A stretch of 64,000 nt of DNA from Pseudoalteromonas atlantica (GCA_007988745.1 BJUT01000010.1:29897-93896); one strand, 5' to 3'. Positions 38,047 to 47,751 are shown, counted from the first letter of the stretch. Translations and numbers: made by a program. Notes: generated from the letters alone by a model not told the origin.

Positions 38047-39526
38047 TCACCCTTCAATAGCCGCAGTTGATTTAGGCTCCAACAGCTTTCATTTAGTGGT
38101 TGCCCGAGAAGTAAACGGCACTTTGCAAATTTTGCACAAAGAAAAACAACGCGTTTATTTAGCCGATGGGTTAGATGATAAATTTCGCTTAAGCCAAGCT
38201 GCAATAGACCGCGCCCTCGTGGTACTAAAGCAATTTGCTAAAACCTTACATGAGTTCCCCGCAAGTAATGTAAAGGTAGCTGCCACTTACACTTTTAGGC
38301 GTGCTAAAAATATTAACGCCTTTTTAGCCCAAGCTAGCGCTGTGTTTCCTTTTCATATTGATGTAATTGCAGGTCAAGAAGAAGCGCGCCTTATTTATCA
38401 GGGCGTTGCGCATTATGTTCATAATGAAGAAAACCGCTTAGTGATCGATATTGGCGGTGGCAGTACCGAGCTTATAATAGGTAAACATTTCAAGCATAAG
38501 CTTTTATCTAGCCGTAATATGGGCTGCGTTAGCTTTACAAAGCAGTTTTTTAGCGATGGAAAAATTTCGGCCAAACGCTTTAACAAAGCGCAAATAAGAG
38601 CCGAGCAAGAGCTTGAAGCCATTTTTTCTAATTATGTAAGCGAAAATTGGCAAACAGTAATTGGCACCTCGGGCACTATAAAGTCAATATTAGCGATGAT
38701 AAGCGCCACAAATCCGCAGCAACCTAAAATTACTTACGATGATTTACTCGCGTTAAAACAGCAATTTATTAGTGCTAAACATATTGATAACTTAGCTATT
38801 GCAGGGCTTACACCCGAGCGCCAACAAAGCATATGTGGTGGTTTAGCAATTTTAATTGCGATATTTACAGAGTTTGCCATTAAAGAGCTTACCTACAGCG
38901 ATTTTTCGTTGCGCGAAGGGTTGCTGCACGAAATGCAGCAAAAGCTTGCCGATAAAGATATTCGCTCAAACACCATTAATAATTTAAGTGAGCGCTACAC
39001 CGCTGATAAAGCGCATGCAGCGCGTGTTGCTGATACGGCTATTTGGCTCTATAAACAGTTAAAAAATGTATGGCATTTAGATAATAACGACGATATTGCT
39101 TTATTAACTTGGGCAGCAAAATTACACGAAATTGGTTTATCAATTAACTCATCGGGGATTAACAAACACAGCGCTTATATAGTGGCGAATAGTCAATTGC
39201 CCGGTTTTACGCAGCAAGAGCAACTTATTTTAAGCTCACTTATACGCTTTTATCGTAAAAAAATTAAACTGACTGAGCTGCCTGAGTTTTTAACTATTTC
39301 TCAAAAGCACGTGCTTAAACTGATTGTTATTTTACGCTTGGCCATTTTATTTAATCAAAAGCGCCAAGTGAGCTTAAAGCCGGATATGGAAATAAGCGCA
39401 AGCAACTTAGGGTTATTTATTAAGTTTAGTAACAGCTATTTGCAAGAGCATACATTGCTACAAGCAGACCTAGAGCAAGAGCAGCTCTATCTTAAAAAAG
39501 CAGGGATTCAGTTTGAGTGCGTTTAA
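38039..39526 (+). CDS. ppx: Exopolyphosphatase (Ppx/GppA family)
   Basis: A 495-residue enzyme that degrades polyphosphate or pppGpp. It has the sugar-kinase/actin-like ATPase motifs AAVDLGSNSFHLVVARE, GQEEARLIYQGVAH and VIDIGGGSTELIIG, and a C-terminal HD-like helical domain (about 315-495; the AKLHEIGLSIN motif). Length fits Ppx (E. coli 513) as well as GppA (494). The overlap with ppk favours Ppx. The ATG overlaps the ppk end. Confidence 0.95.
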   Translation: MNDHPSIAAVDLGSNSFHLVVAREVNGTLQILHKEKQRVYLADGLDDKFRLSQAAIDRALVVLKQFAKTLHEFPASNVKVAATYTFRRAKNINAFLAQASAVFPFHIDVIAGQEEARLIYQGVAHYVHNEENRLVIDIGGGSTELIIGKHFKHKLLSSRNMGCVSFTKQFFSDGKISAKRFNKAQIRAEQELEAIFSNYVSENWQTVIGTSGTIKSILAMISATNPQQPKITYDDLLALKQQFISAKHIDNLAIAGLTPERQQSICGGLAILIAIFTEFAIKELTYSDFSLREGLLHEMQQKLADKDIRSNTINNLSERYTADKAHAARVADTAIWLYKQLKNVWHLDNNDDIALLTWAAKLHEIGLSINSSGINKHSAYIVANSQLPGFTQQEQLILSSLIRFYRKKIKLTELPEFLTISQKHVLKLIVILRLAILFNQKRQVSLKPDMEISASNLGLFIKFSNSYLQEHTLLQADLEQEQLYLKKAGIQFECV

Positions 39527-39647
39527 TTTTATAAGGCTATTAAAAGCCTGTGACATTGTTTGTTCTAAAGTAATGTAATTGCGACACGCGCTTTTTAAAG
39601 TGAGCTTGCTGCTTTATTTACACCCATGTAAAGCACACATAATAAAG

Positions 39648-39672
39648 CGCCCTCGGGGTAAACCCAAGGGCG
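39648..39672. terminator. Hairpin between convergent ppx and the helical protein gene
   Basis: Stem CGCCCT / AGGGCG with an inner GGGT/ACCC pairing, located between the two convergent genes. T tracts on either side are modest. Confidence 0.6.
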
Positions 39673-39718
39673 TTTGAAGCTTTACCTATAAAGATAAAAC
39701 CAGGTTATTTTATCAGGT

Positions 39719-40174
39719 TTACATATCCATATGGCGGTTTGAGCTTTGCATCATTTGCTTAACGCCTTGCTTTTCAAGCTCTAAAATTTGCTCGAGCTTT
39801 TCTTTACCGTTTTCTGTCTCAGCGCGCTCTAATAAGTACTCGTAAAGTTCAATTACTTTTTTGTGCTGCTCAGAGAGGTAGTTTTGAATCACCTTTTCAT
39901 CAAATTCTTGGTCTTTGCTAATATCGTTAAACGTAATTAACTCGGGGTTGTCTGCAAAGTATTCGTAGCTGTAAGTATCTAAGGTGTTGATCTCTGTAAT
40001 TGCTTTAAAGCCAACTAAGTCTTCAGCTAACTTTTTTTCATAATCTAAATAATAGTCCACTAGCATCGCGTTACGTTCATCAAGTAACTCCTTAACGCTG
40101 TAAAAATTTGCCGCCATTTGTGTGTGAAATAAAACGGTCCAATCGTACACTTCTTTAATTGTTTTAACTTGCAT
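39719..40174 (-). CDS. Conserved helical protein, possibly ferritin-like
   Basis: A 151-residue, strongly acidic, all-helical cytoplasmic protein. Helices at about 4-25, 28-55, 85-117 and 120-145 contain charged E/H positions (FHTQMAANFY, EQHKKVIELYEYLLERAE), reminiscent of a four-helix bundle of the ferritin-like class. A diiron site cannot be confirmed by eye. I do not know a named family. The start at 40174 is preferred because AAGGA lies 6 bp before it; the Met two codons upstream directly abuts that site. It stands alone between ppx and the copper block. Confidence 0.78.
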   Translation of the reverse strand: MQVKTIKEVYDWTVLFHTQMAANFYSVKELLDERNAMLVDYYLDYEKKLAEDLVGFKAITEINTLDTYSYEYFADNPELITFNDISKDQEFDEKVIQNYLSEQHKKVIELYEYLLERAETENGKEKLEQILELEKQGVKQMMQSSNRHMDM

Positions 40175-40467
40175 GTGCATTCCTTACTAAGTTGACTGTA
40201 TAAGGTACAGGTTGCGTAAACCGTGCCAACATAAACTCAATTAAAAACAATGCATTAAAAATAAAAAAACAGGAGCTAGGTGGGTTATTTGGTACAAGTT
40301 ACAAAATACGGGTAATTTTTATAGGGCAATAAAACAGGTATTGCCCAAAGTGTGCTATTAGAGCCTGCTGAATTAGGGGCAGCTATCAAGCTCACAAGGG
40401 TAAAAACCGTACACCGCGATTTAACCACCATTACATTCAGCAAATTTTAACTCACAAAGAACAACAC
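40175..40467. other. Intergenic region upstream of the helical protein
   Basis: About 290 bp containing the promoter of the helical protein on its left and the 3' end of cusA on its right. I see no gene and no convincing terminator for cusA. Confidence 0.4.
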
Positions 40468-43400
40468 CTATTGACTAATATGCTGCTTTTTCCACAGTAA
40501 ATACACCGCAGGTATAACCAATAACGTAAGTATAATTGCGCTTAGCATCCCGCCTACCATCGGCGCAGCTATTCTACTCATCACTTCGCTACCGGTGCCG
40601 GTGCCGTATAAAACGGGTAATAAGCCAGCAATAATGGTAGCCACCGTCATCATTACGGGGCGCACTCTTAGCCCTGCACCTTGCATAATAGCGTGTTGTA
40701 ACGCTTGTAAGTTAAATGCAGTTTCAGTTTGCTCGCACTGCTGGCGCTGCTCTGTATAAGCTTGGTTTAAATATACAAGCATTATGACGCCTATTTCTAC
40801 CGCAACACCGGCCAATGCAATAAACCCTACACCCACTGCCACCGAAAAGTTAAACGCTTCAAAGTACATTAGCCAAATGCCGCCTACCATAGCCAAAGGA
40901 AGGGTGGCAATAATAATAAGTACTTCGCTTAGGCATTTAAAATTAAGGTATAGCAGTATTACAATAATCGCGAGTGTAAGCGGGATCACATAAGTAAGCT
41001 TTGCTTTTGCGCGTTGCATGTATTCGTACTGCCCTGCCCAAGTAATTGAATAACCAGCGGGTAATTGTAGGTTATCGCCAAGTACTTGCTGAGCTTGTGC
41101 TACATAGCTGCCAATATCACTGCCTTTAATATCAATTAAGCTCCATCCATTTAAACGCGCGTTTTCGCTTTTAATACCGGTAGGGCCATCTTCAATAAAT
41201 ACATTAGCAACATCGCCAAGTGCAATATGTTGGCCTGAAGGTGTAATAATAGGTAATAATTTTAAATCTTCAGGCGAAGCACGAAAGCTCTGCGGGTAGC
41301 GTAAATTTACCGGGTAACGCTGTTGCCCTTCAATTGTTTCAGTCACGTTTGAGCCGCCAATTGCAGTGGCCACAACCTGTTGTATGTCGGCTATATTTAG
41401 ATTATACCGTGCTGCTTTTTCACGGTTTATATCCACTTTAATATAACGCCCTGTGGCTACACGCTCTGAATACACTGAGGCTGTGCCGGGCACGTCTTTT
41501 AACAATTGCTCAATTTGCTGCCCAATGTTTTGAATTTCTAACAGGCTTGGGCCCGCGATTTTAATACCTACAGGCGTTTTAATACCGGTGGCAAGCATAT
41601 CAATTCGCGTTTTTATTGGCATAACCCACGCATTTGTAAGGCCCGGTAATGTAACTAAGCTTTCCAGCTCGGCTTTAATTTTTTGCTTCGTCATGCCCTC
41701 TCGCCACTGTGATTTAGGCTTAAATTGAATAAAGGTTTCAATCATTGTCAGCGGTGCGGGGTCGGTTGCGGTATCGGCGCGCCCTATTTTACCAAATACA
41801 GTTTTTACTTCAGGCACAGAGGCTATGAGCTTATCCGTTTGCTGTAAAATTTTTCGCGCTTCGCCAATAGAGAGCCCAGGGTAAGTTGTAGGCATATACA
41901 TTAAGTCGCCTTCATCTAGCAAAGGAATAAACTCACTGCCTATTTTGTTTACCGGATAAAAGCCTATAACCGTCACTATAAATGCAATAAATAACGTACT
42001 TTTTGGAAATTTAAGTACGGTGGCTAAAAGCGGTTTATACCCTGCAACCAAAGCTCTATTAACAGGATTTTTGTGCTCAGAAATGACCTTACCCCGAATA
42101 AAGTAGCCCATTAACACCGGTACTAAGGTTATAGCTAAGCCGGCAGAGGCTGCCATCGCATACGTTTTTGTATAAGCAAGCGGGGCAAACATGCGCCCTT
42201 CTTGCGCCTCTAAAATAAATACAGGCATAAAACTTACAGTAATAATGAGCAAGCTAAAAAATAATGCAGGGCCTACCTCGGTGGCCGATTTAGTCACTAT
42301 TTGCCAGCGGTTTTGCTTGGTCAGTGGCGTTTTTTCCATGTGTTTATGCATGTTTTCTATCATTACGATAGCACCATCTGTCATAGCGCCAATAGCAATA
42401 GCAATCCCGCCTAACGACATAATATTAGCGTTTACGCCTTGCCAATACATCACAATAAAAGCCATTAATATACCCATAGGCAAGGTAATAATAGCCACCA
42501 GCGATGAGCGCACATGAAATAAAAATACCACGCACACTAAGGCTACAATAATGAGCTCTTCAAACAATTTACTACTTAGGTTATCGACCGCGCTTTTTAT
42601 TAACGTGGAGCGGTCATAAACCGGAATTATTTCAACCCCTTCGGGTAACCCTTGTTTTAAAGACTCAAGTTTTGCTTTTACCCGAGAAATCGTTTCTTGG
42701 GCGTTTTCGCCATAACGCATCACCACAATGCCACCCGCAACCTCGCCTTCGCCATTTAGCTCTGCAATGCCTCGTCGCATTTGAGGACCTAAGCGCACAT
42801 CCGCTACATCTCGTAATTGTAATGCACTTCCTTGGGCGTTAATTCCTAATGGAATGGCTTCTAAGTTGGCGACACTTTTAATATAACCTGTGCTGGTTAC
42901 CATGTATTCGGCTTCAGCCATTTCGATTACTGAGGCGCCAGTTTCTTGATTACCTTGGCTAATTGCAGTTTGTATCAAACTAAGAGGAAGGCCATAAGCA
43001 CGTAACTTAACGGGGTCTACAACCACTTGGTACTGCTTTATCATGCCACCTACAGCGGCTACCTCAGATACACCTTCAACGCTTTGCAGTTCAAATTTTA
43101 AAAACCAATCTTGCAAGCTACGAAGCTGGCTTATATTGAGCTGATTTGTTTTATCGACTAATGCATATAAATAAACCCACCCCACTCCTGTGGCATCGGG
43201 CCCAAGTTGTGCCTTTGCACTTGCCGGCAAGCGGCTTTCTACCTGACTTAAATACTCTTGTACGCGGCTACGGGCCCAGTAAATATCGGTATTTTCATCA
43301 AAAATAATATACACATACGAGTCGCCAAAAAATGAAAAACCACGCACCGTTTTAGCGCCAGGCACAGACAGCATTGCCGTGGTGAGCGGGAAGGTAACTT

Positions 43401-43590
43401 GGTCTTGCACTACTTGGGGCGCTTGGCCTGGGTAGCTGGTTTTAACAATTACCTGTACGTCCGATAAATCCGGAAGCGCATCAACGGGTGTCTGTTTTAC
43501 ACTGTAAATACCCGCGCCAAATACAATAATACTCAGTAACAAGACGAGAAAACGATTAACAACCGACCAGCGAATAACAGCAGCTATCAT
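40468..43590 (-). CDS. cusA: Heavy-metal efflux RND transporter CusA (Cu(I)/Ag(I))
   Basis: A 1040-residue HME-RND pump with twelve membrane segments and two large periplasmic loops. It has the HME start (RWSVVNRFLVLL, then TPVDALPDLSDVQVIV). The three methionines that form the CusA copper site in E. coli (M573, M623, M672) appear retained in LMYMPTTYPG, PLTMIETFI and RIDMLATGIK. Proton-relay region: IAIGAMTDGAIVMIENMHKH. It expels Cu(I)/Ag(I) from periplasm and cytosol through CusC. Its ATG overlaps the cusB stop by 4 nt (ATGA). Confidence 0.95.
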   Translation of the reverse strand: MIAAVIRWSVVNRFLVLLLSIIVFGAGIYSVKQTPVDALPDLSDVQVIVKTSYPGQAPQVVQDQVTFPLTTAMLSVPGAKTVRGFSFFGDSYVYIIFDENTDIYWARSRVQEYLSQVESRLPASAKAQLGPDATGVGWVYLYALVDKTNQLNISQLRSLQDWFLKFELQSVEGVSEVAAVGGMIKQYQVVVDPVKLRAYGLPLSLIQTAISQGNQETGASVIEMAEAEYMVTSTGYIKSVANLEAIPLGINAQGSALQLRDVADVRLGPQMRRGIAELNGEGEVAGGIVVMRYGENAQETISRVKAKLESLKQGLPEGVEIIPVYDRSTLIKSAVDNLSSKLFEELIIVALVCVVFLFHVRSSLVAIITLPMGILMAFIVMYWQGVNANIMSLGGIAIAIGAMTDGAIVMIENMHKHMEKTPLTKQNRWQIVTKSATEVGPALFFSLLIITVSFMPVFILEAQEGRMFAPLAYTKTYAMAASAGLAITLVPVLMGYFIRGKVISEHKNPVNRALVAGYKPLLATVLKFPKSTLFIAFIVTVIGFYPVNKIGSEFIPLLDEGDLMYMPTTYPGLSIGEARKILQQTDKLIASVPEVKTVFGKIGRADTATDPAPLTMIETFIQFKPKSQWREGMTKQKIKAELESLVTLPGLTNAWVMPIKTRIDMLATGIKTPVGIKIAGPSLLEIQNIGQQIEQLLKDVPGTASVYSERVATGRYIKVDINREKAARYNLNIADIQQVVATAIGGSNVTETIEGQQRYPVNLRYPQSFRASPEDLKLLPIITPSGQHIALGDVANVFIEDGPTGIKSENARLNGWSLIDIKGSDIGSYVAQAQQVLGDNLQLPAGYSITWAGQYEYMQRAKAKLTYVIPLTLAIIVILLYLNFKCLSEVLIIIATLPLAMVGGIWLMYFEAFNFSVAVGVGFIALAGVAVEIGVIMLVYLNQAYTEQRQQCEQTETAFNLQALQHAIMQGAGLRVRPVMMTVATIIAGLLPVLYGTGTGSEVMSRIAAPMVGGMLSAIILTLLVIPAVYLLWKKQHISQ

Positions 43591-45122
43591 AATGACTCCC
43601 CATGCATTGAATGATGAGCTGCGCCTTCGTCAGTAGGGTGCTCAGCAATTTTGCTTATTACAAATTCGCCCTCAATAATGCTAAATGTAAAATGAACCTG
43701 CTGATCAGGTGAAAGCGCACTAATATCAAGCTCTTTAGCAAGTATAAAGTCCATAGTAGCAGGGCCTCTGTTCCATTTAGCAATAGCCTCTCTGCTAATA
43801 TTAATAACCCGCTGCGCTGCGTTTATATTATTTATGGTTCCCATTACTGTAGCTGTTTGAACCGCTTCAGCCTTGTCCATTTCCATGTTAGGCATGTCGC
43901 TCATGGCATGAGTGCTCGGTGCACTCATACGCTTAAAGTCCGAGTCTTTACTCGATTCAGAGTCTATTAAAAACTGCGCAGCAGTCACAACACGGTCTTC
44001 TTTCGTAATGCCCGATAAAATAGCCACCTCATGTTGGCTAATTTGCCCTACTTTTACCGCCACCGATTTAAAACGCCCATCGCCTAGGGCAAGTACTACT
44101 CGGTTTTGTGCACCTGTACGAATAAGCGCTTGCTTAGGTATAACTAATTGCGGTGAGTCACTGTGTGTGTGAATACTTACTTGGGCAAACATATCAGGCT
44201 TAAGTAGCCCTGCGGTATTTTCAAAACGCAGCCTTACACGTAAAGTACGATTTTGAGCATTTAGCGCTGGGTAAATGTAATCTACTACGCCCTGCCACTG
44301 CTTACCTTGAATGTAATCAAGGGTCATTGTAACGGGAAGCCCTTTGCTCACTAAAGCTGCTTGGCGCTCAAATACTTCTGCCTCTACCCATACTTGATCT
44401 AATTTAGCGATGCTCATCATTGAGGTGCCGGGCTTAACATAAAAACCTTCACGTATATTAAGCTCATCAAGCACGCCACTTTGACGCGCGTAAAATGTAA
44501 TGTTTTGCATCACTTTTTTATTTTTTTCTAAGCGCTCAATAAAGCCATCAGACACATTTAGCGACTCTAAACGCGCTTTAGCAGCCCGGATCAATACGCT
44601 GTTTTTTCTATTTACTGCGAGTAAAAATTCTTCTTGTGCGTTCACAAGTTGAGGAGAGTAAAGTGTGTAAAGTGGCTCACCAGCACTAACGGGCTCCCCT
44701 TGCGCTTTTACAAATAGGGTTTCTATCCACCCTTCTACGCGGGGGTGAATATGAGTTAACTGATCTTGATTGTATTGCACATAACCGATTGTTTGAATAT
44801 CACTTTGCAGTGTTTTCAGTTGCACTTTACTGGTTTTAACGCCTAAGTTGTTAACCACTTCAGGTGATATTTTTATAGTACCTGGGCTGTCGTTTTCAGC
44901 GTTTGCATATACAGGCACCAGCTCCATCCCCATTGGCGATAGCCCTGGTTCATCGCGCCTATAGTTACTGTCCATTGGCGCAACCCAATACAGCGGCTTC
45001 GCTTTTTTATTATCAGCGGTTGTGGCTAAGTGCTCAGTGTCATCAATCAACCAGCGATTAGCAATAAACATTAACGTGGCACCAATAAGCAGCGCTACAA
45101 GGTATTTTAAGTTAGTTTTCAT
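43587..45122 (-). CDS. cusB: CusB membrane-fusion protein with fused C-terminal CusF-like domain
   Basis: A 511-residue adaptor. It has an N-terminal membrane anchor (about 7-23), then a heavy-metal-binding motif (about 46-70; YWVAPMDSNYRRDEPGLSPM ending in a Met-rich MGM), then the hairpin, lipoyl, beta-barrel and MP domains (about 90-400), a short linker, and a CusF-like OB domain (about 428-495; TVMGTINNINAAQRVINISR onward). Aligned to E. coli CusF without gaps, the ligands H36, W44 and M47 become Arg, Arg and Ala, and only M49 is kept. The domain may thus no longer bind Cu(I) in the CusF way. AAGGAT precedes the ATG. It lies 4 bp after cusC. Confidence 0.93.
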   Translation of the reverse strand: MKTNLKYLVALLIGATLMFIANRWLIDDTEHLATTADNKKAKPLYWVAPMDSNYRRDEPGLSPMGMELVPVYANAENDSPGTIKISPEVVNNLGVKTSKVQLKTLQSDIQTIGYVQYNQDQLTHIHPRVEGWIETLFVKAQGEPVSAGEPLYTLYSPQLVNAQEEFLLAVNRKNSVLIRAAKARLESLNVSDGFIERLEKNKKVMQNITFYARQSGVLDELNIREGFYVKPGTSMMSIAKLDQVWVEAEVFERQAALVSKGLPVTMTLDYIQGKQWQGVVDYIYPALNAQNRTLRVRLRFENTAGLLKPDMFAQVSIHTHSDSPQLVIPKQALIRTGAQNRVVLALGDGRFKSVAVKVGQISQHEVAILSGITKEDRVVTAAQFLIDSESSKDSDFKRMSAPSTHAMSDMPNMEMDKAEAVQTATVMGTINNINAAQRVINISREAIAKWNRGPATMDFILAKELDISALSPDQQVHFTFSIIEGEFVISKIAEHPTDEGAAHHSMHGESL

Positions 45123-45126
45123 TGTT

Positions 45127-46449
45127 TTATCCTTGTAGCTCAGCCATTACTAGCGAGTCTAAACTGGCTGCGTAATAATTTAAGCGAGCAATAATTATGT
45201 GTTTGTCTATTTGAATATTAAGGGCATCTATTTTGGCGTTTAGCTCACTAATACGCGCGCGCATAACATCAGAAAAGTCGCCATCGTCACGGGTATACGC
45301 GTTTAAAGTAGCCTGAGCTTGCTGCGACATTTGCGGTAATAATGTGTTTTGATAAAGCGTATTGCGCTGCTCAATTCGCTCAAGTTGACTAACCTCTTTA
45401 AAGTACTGTCCTTTTAAGCTTTGTAGCGCCACGCGTTTGTCGGTTTTTATGGCCTCTGCATTAGCAATAGCCGCATTAACTTGCTGATCTTGCCTGTTAT
45501 CGGTAAATAAAGGTAAATCAATACTCACCCCCACCGAAAGCAAATCAGCACGCGATTCACCAGCTTGGTTATCAGCGCGGTAGCCATAACCCATATTTAC
45601 GCCAAGTTGTGGCTTATAACTTTGTTTAGCAAGGCTCACTTGTGTGCGTTTAGCGGCTATACGTTGATCTATAGCCACCATAGAGGGATGCGCCATAAGT
45701 AACTTAATGAGCTCATCAAAGTCTAAGCTATTAAATTGGGTAAGCGGGGCTGGCGCTGTAAAAGTTAGGCTTAATGGTTGGCGTAATACGCTCTGTGGTA
45801 ACCACTGGGCTAACCCTTGTTTAGCGGCATCTAGCTGCTGCGCTAATACAATCAGTTTATCTTCAAGGCGTGTGAGCTCCAATTGTGAGCGAATAATATC
45901 TTGCTGACGGGTTTTACCTAAACTACTGGAGTAACTGGCTTCAGTAACTTCAATTAACTGGCTAAACAATGCTTTATCTTGTTCAATTAACGCAATACTT
46001 TGCTGTGCTCTGTAGGCATTTAACCACAGCTCCATTACCCTAGCTTTTACTTGCGCCTTTCGCTGCGCCCTAAGCCACGGGTGCTCAAGTGCTTCTTCTT
46101 TTATTGCTTGTTGGCTAAGAGCCAAGCTATTACCACGGCTAAAGCTTTGGCTTATACCCAGCTTTAACTGCGTCATGTTTTCTTGATCAAACGCAAAGCC
46201 ATCTACGGGTACGCTTTGCAAACCTATGCTTAATACGGGGTCTGGTAGAGTACCTGCAGCAATACTTTGCGCAGTGGCGGCGGCTTGCTTTTGCTCACTG
46301 GCGATCAGCCACGGCTCGTTATTGAGCGCTAGGTTTATGGCATCCGTTAAATTAAGGGTTGATGCTTTTGCTATAGCATCACTATTAAATACAGCACCAA
46401 ATAAGGTGGCGCTCAGTAATACAGCTTTAAAAATTACAGTGCGGGTCAT
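45127..46449 (-). CDS. cusC: TolC-family outer membrane efflux protein CusC-like
   Basis: A 440-residue outer-membrane channel subunit with a signal peptide (about 1-27, ending AIA-KAS) and two TolC repeats of long helices (LDFDELIKLLMAHPSMVAID and AQLTRLEDKL-type segments). It is shorter than E. coli CusC and has no lipobox, so it resembles the CzcC/CusC-type proteins of marine bacteria. The start at 46449 is chosen because GGAG lies 6 bp before it. It is the first gene of cusCBA. Confidence 0.9.
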   Translation of the reverse strand: MTRTVIFKAVLLSATLFGAVFNSDAIAKASTLNLTDAINLALNNEPWLIASEQKQAAATAQSIAAGTLPDPVLSIGLQSVPVDGFAFDQENMTQLKLGISQSFSRGNSLALSQQAIKEEALEHPWLRAQRKAQVKARVMELWLNAYRAQQSIALIEQDKALFSQLIEVTEASYSSSLGKTRQQDIIRSQLELTRLEDKLIVLAQQLDAAKQGLAQWLPQSVLRQPLSLTFTAPAPLTQFNSLDFDELIKLLMAHPSMVAIDQRIAAKRTQVSLAKQSYKPQLGVNMGYGYRADNQAGESRADLLSVGVSIDLPLFTDNRQDQQVNAAIANAEAIKTDKRVALQSLKGQYFKEVSQLERIEQRNTLYQNTLLPQMSQQAQATLNAYTRDDGDFSDVMRARISELNAKIDALNIQIDKHIIIARLNYYAASLDSLVMAELQG

Positions 46450-46534
46450 TGCCTGCTCCATCTAAAATTAAAAATAAAATCTTAAATTAACAAGCAGAAC
46501 AGGCGCTTTAAGCGAATATAGCTAAATTTCACTC

Positions 46535-46695
46535 ATACCAATGGTGTTAAATTAGTCGTTATGTATAGCGACAGTTAAATAGAGTGATAACAAGGCATAA
46601 ATATCGGCATGTAGTTGTTCTACATGAGAGGTTTATAACGCTGTTAACGCTTTATTTGGCACGCTAAATGACTAAATAATCAAGTCGATTGGTAT
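46535..46695. mobile_element. MITE-like repeat with ATACCAAT / ATTGGTAT ends
   Basis: A 161-bp non-coding segment with 8-bp perfect terminal inverted repeats that extend imperfectly for about 25 bp (TTAGTC pairs inside both arms). It also contains an internal CATGTAG-TTGTT-CTACATG hairpin. It sits between cusC and the Met/Cys-rich protein gene. The form matches short non-autonomous elements that I believe are common in Alteromonadales genomes. A second copy was not seen in this window. Confidence 0.6.
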
Positions 46696-46711
46696 CACAC
46701 CTATCCTGCGT

Positions 46712-47077
46712 TTAAGCAAACATAGGAGGGCGATATAAGGTATTACTAGGGGGGGAGGAAATACCGCTATTAAGCTGGGTAACTTTTTCACTCGATAACG
46801 AAAAAGCAGGAAATAAGGCCGGGGACGTTAAAATAGAGCTGCTTCCACAGCCATTTATTGGGCAATGACAATCATTTTGAACATCTGCTTCATCACTGCA
46901 GCAATCCATTTCCATCATACCTGTATGCAATTTACTCTCGCTCATTACATGTGTGGCATGCTTTGCTGATAGGCTCATATGTGGCATTTCGCACTGCTGA
47001 TTTACAGACGCAACGGCTTGCCCCACAAACGTGAGTAGCATCACAACAACGAGTAAATTTGAGTAAAAACGCTGCAA
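46712..47077 (-). CDS. Small exported Met/Cys/His-rich protein, probable copper-binding
   Basis: A 121-residue protein with a signal peptide (about 1-23, ending AVAS). The mature part is rich in potential Cu(I) ligands (CEMPHM, HATHVM, HTGMMEMDCCSDEAD, DCHCPINGCGSS). The C-terminal part is low in features. I do not know a named family, though similar small proteins often accompany cus operons. It lies in the same direction as cusCBA, upstream of it, separated by a MITE-like element. A role as periplasmic copper binder or signal is inferred from ligands and context. Confidence 0.78.
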   Translation of the reverse strand: MQRFYSNLLVVVMLLTFVGQAVASVNQQCEMPHMSLSAKHATHVMSESKLHTGMMEMDCCSDEADVQNDCHCPINGCGSSSILTSPALFPAFSLSSEKVTQLNSGISSPPSNTLYRPPMFA

Positions 47078-47140
47078 AACAAAGCCTATTAAGTAAATTA
47101 CCCAGTAATAATATTTGAGTTATTGAGCTAACTCAAATAA

Positions 47141-47749
47141 TTAATTTTCTTTTTTAGGTGATGTAATTAAGCTACTCGCTAAAATAGCAAAAATACAATA
47201 AGCACTAAAATACCAAAATCCCTCACCAAAAGTGCTATGCATAATTAGTAAATCGCTACTTTGGCCATGTGCATTGCCTGCCAAATAAGTCACTATTAAC
47301 GCAATAACAAACACATCCACCATGCTCCACTTGCTCAGTGCGCAAATAACCACAGCTAACTTATTTTTAAATCCGCTGGCCGACAAGCAGCAATACAGTA
47401 ATTGCAGCAGTAATTTTAAGCTTGGGATCACAATAGAAAACAACCCAACTAACGCCGCTACAAATAAATTATTATTATTAGCTAGTTCGTTTACGGTTCC
47501 CCAAATGCTTTGTGTTTTGCTATACGCGTTTATTTCACCCTCTAATTTATCAAGTCCCAACATGCTAGAGAACATCATTAACATACTGCGGGTACGGCCA
47601 TCGCCTTCCTCAGCCAGCATTTCTATACCGGCTTTGGCGAGTTGCGATTTATCAATGTTGCCCTCAATCGATAATACAGGTTTGGTAACACCAGGAAATA
47701 ACAGCCCTAATGCAACCACAATACTTAAAATAGATAACCAATTACGCAT
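47141..47749 (-). CDS. PqiA-family (paraquat-inducible protein A) membrane protein
   Basis: A 202-residue membrane protein with four hydrophobic segments (about 3-22, 95-117, 125-150 and 168-195). It has the PqiA-domain motif LSKWSMVDVFVIALIVTYLAG. Classical PqiA has two such domains and zinc ribbons. This is a single-domain form without the cysteine motifs. PqiA-type proteins work in lipid trafficking with MCE proteins, but no pqiB/MCE gene is here. It follows the EAL-HDOD gene by 2 bp. Confidence 0.85.
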   Translation of the reverse strand: MRNWLSILSIVVALGLLFPGVTKPVLSIEGNIDKSQLAKAGIEMLAEEGDGRTRSMLMMFSSMLGLDKLEGEINAYSKTQSIWGTVNELANNNNLFVAALVGLFSIVIPSLKLLLQLLYCCLSASGFKNKLAVVICALSKWSMVDVFVIALIVTYLAGNAHGQSSDLLIMHSTFGEGFWYFSAYCIFAILASSLITSPKKEN

Positions 47750-47751
47750 AT

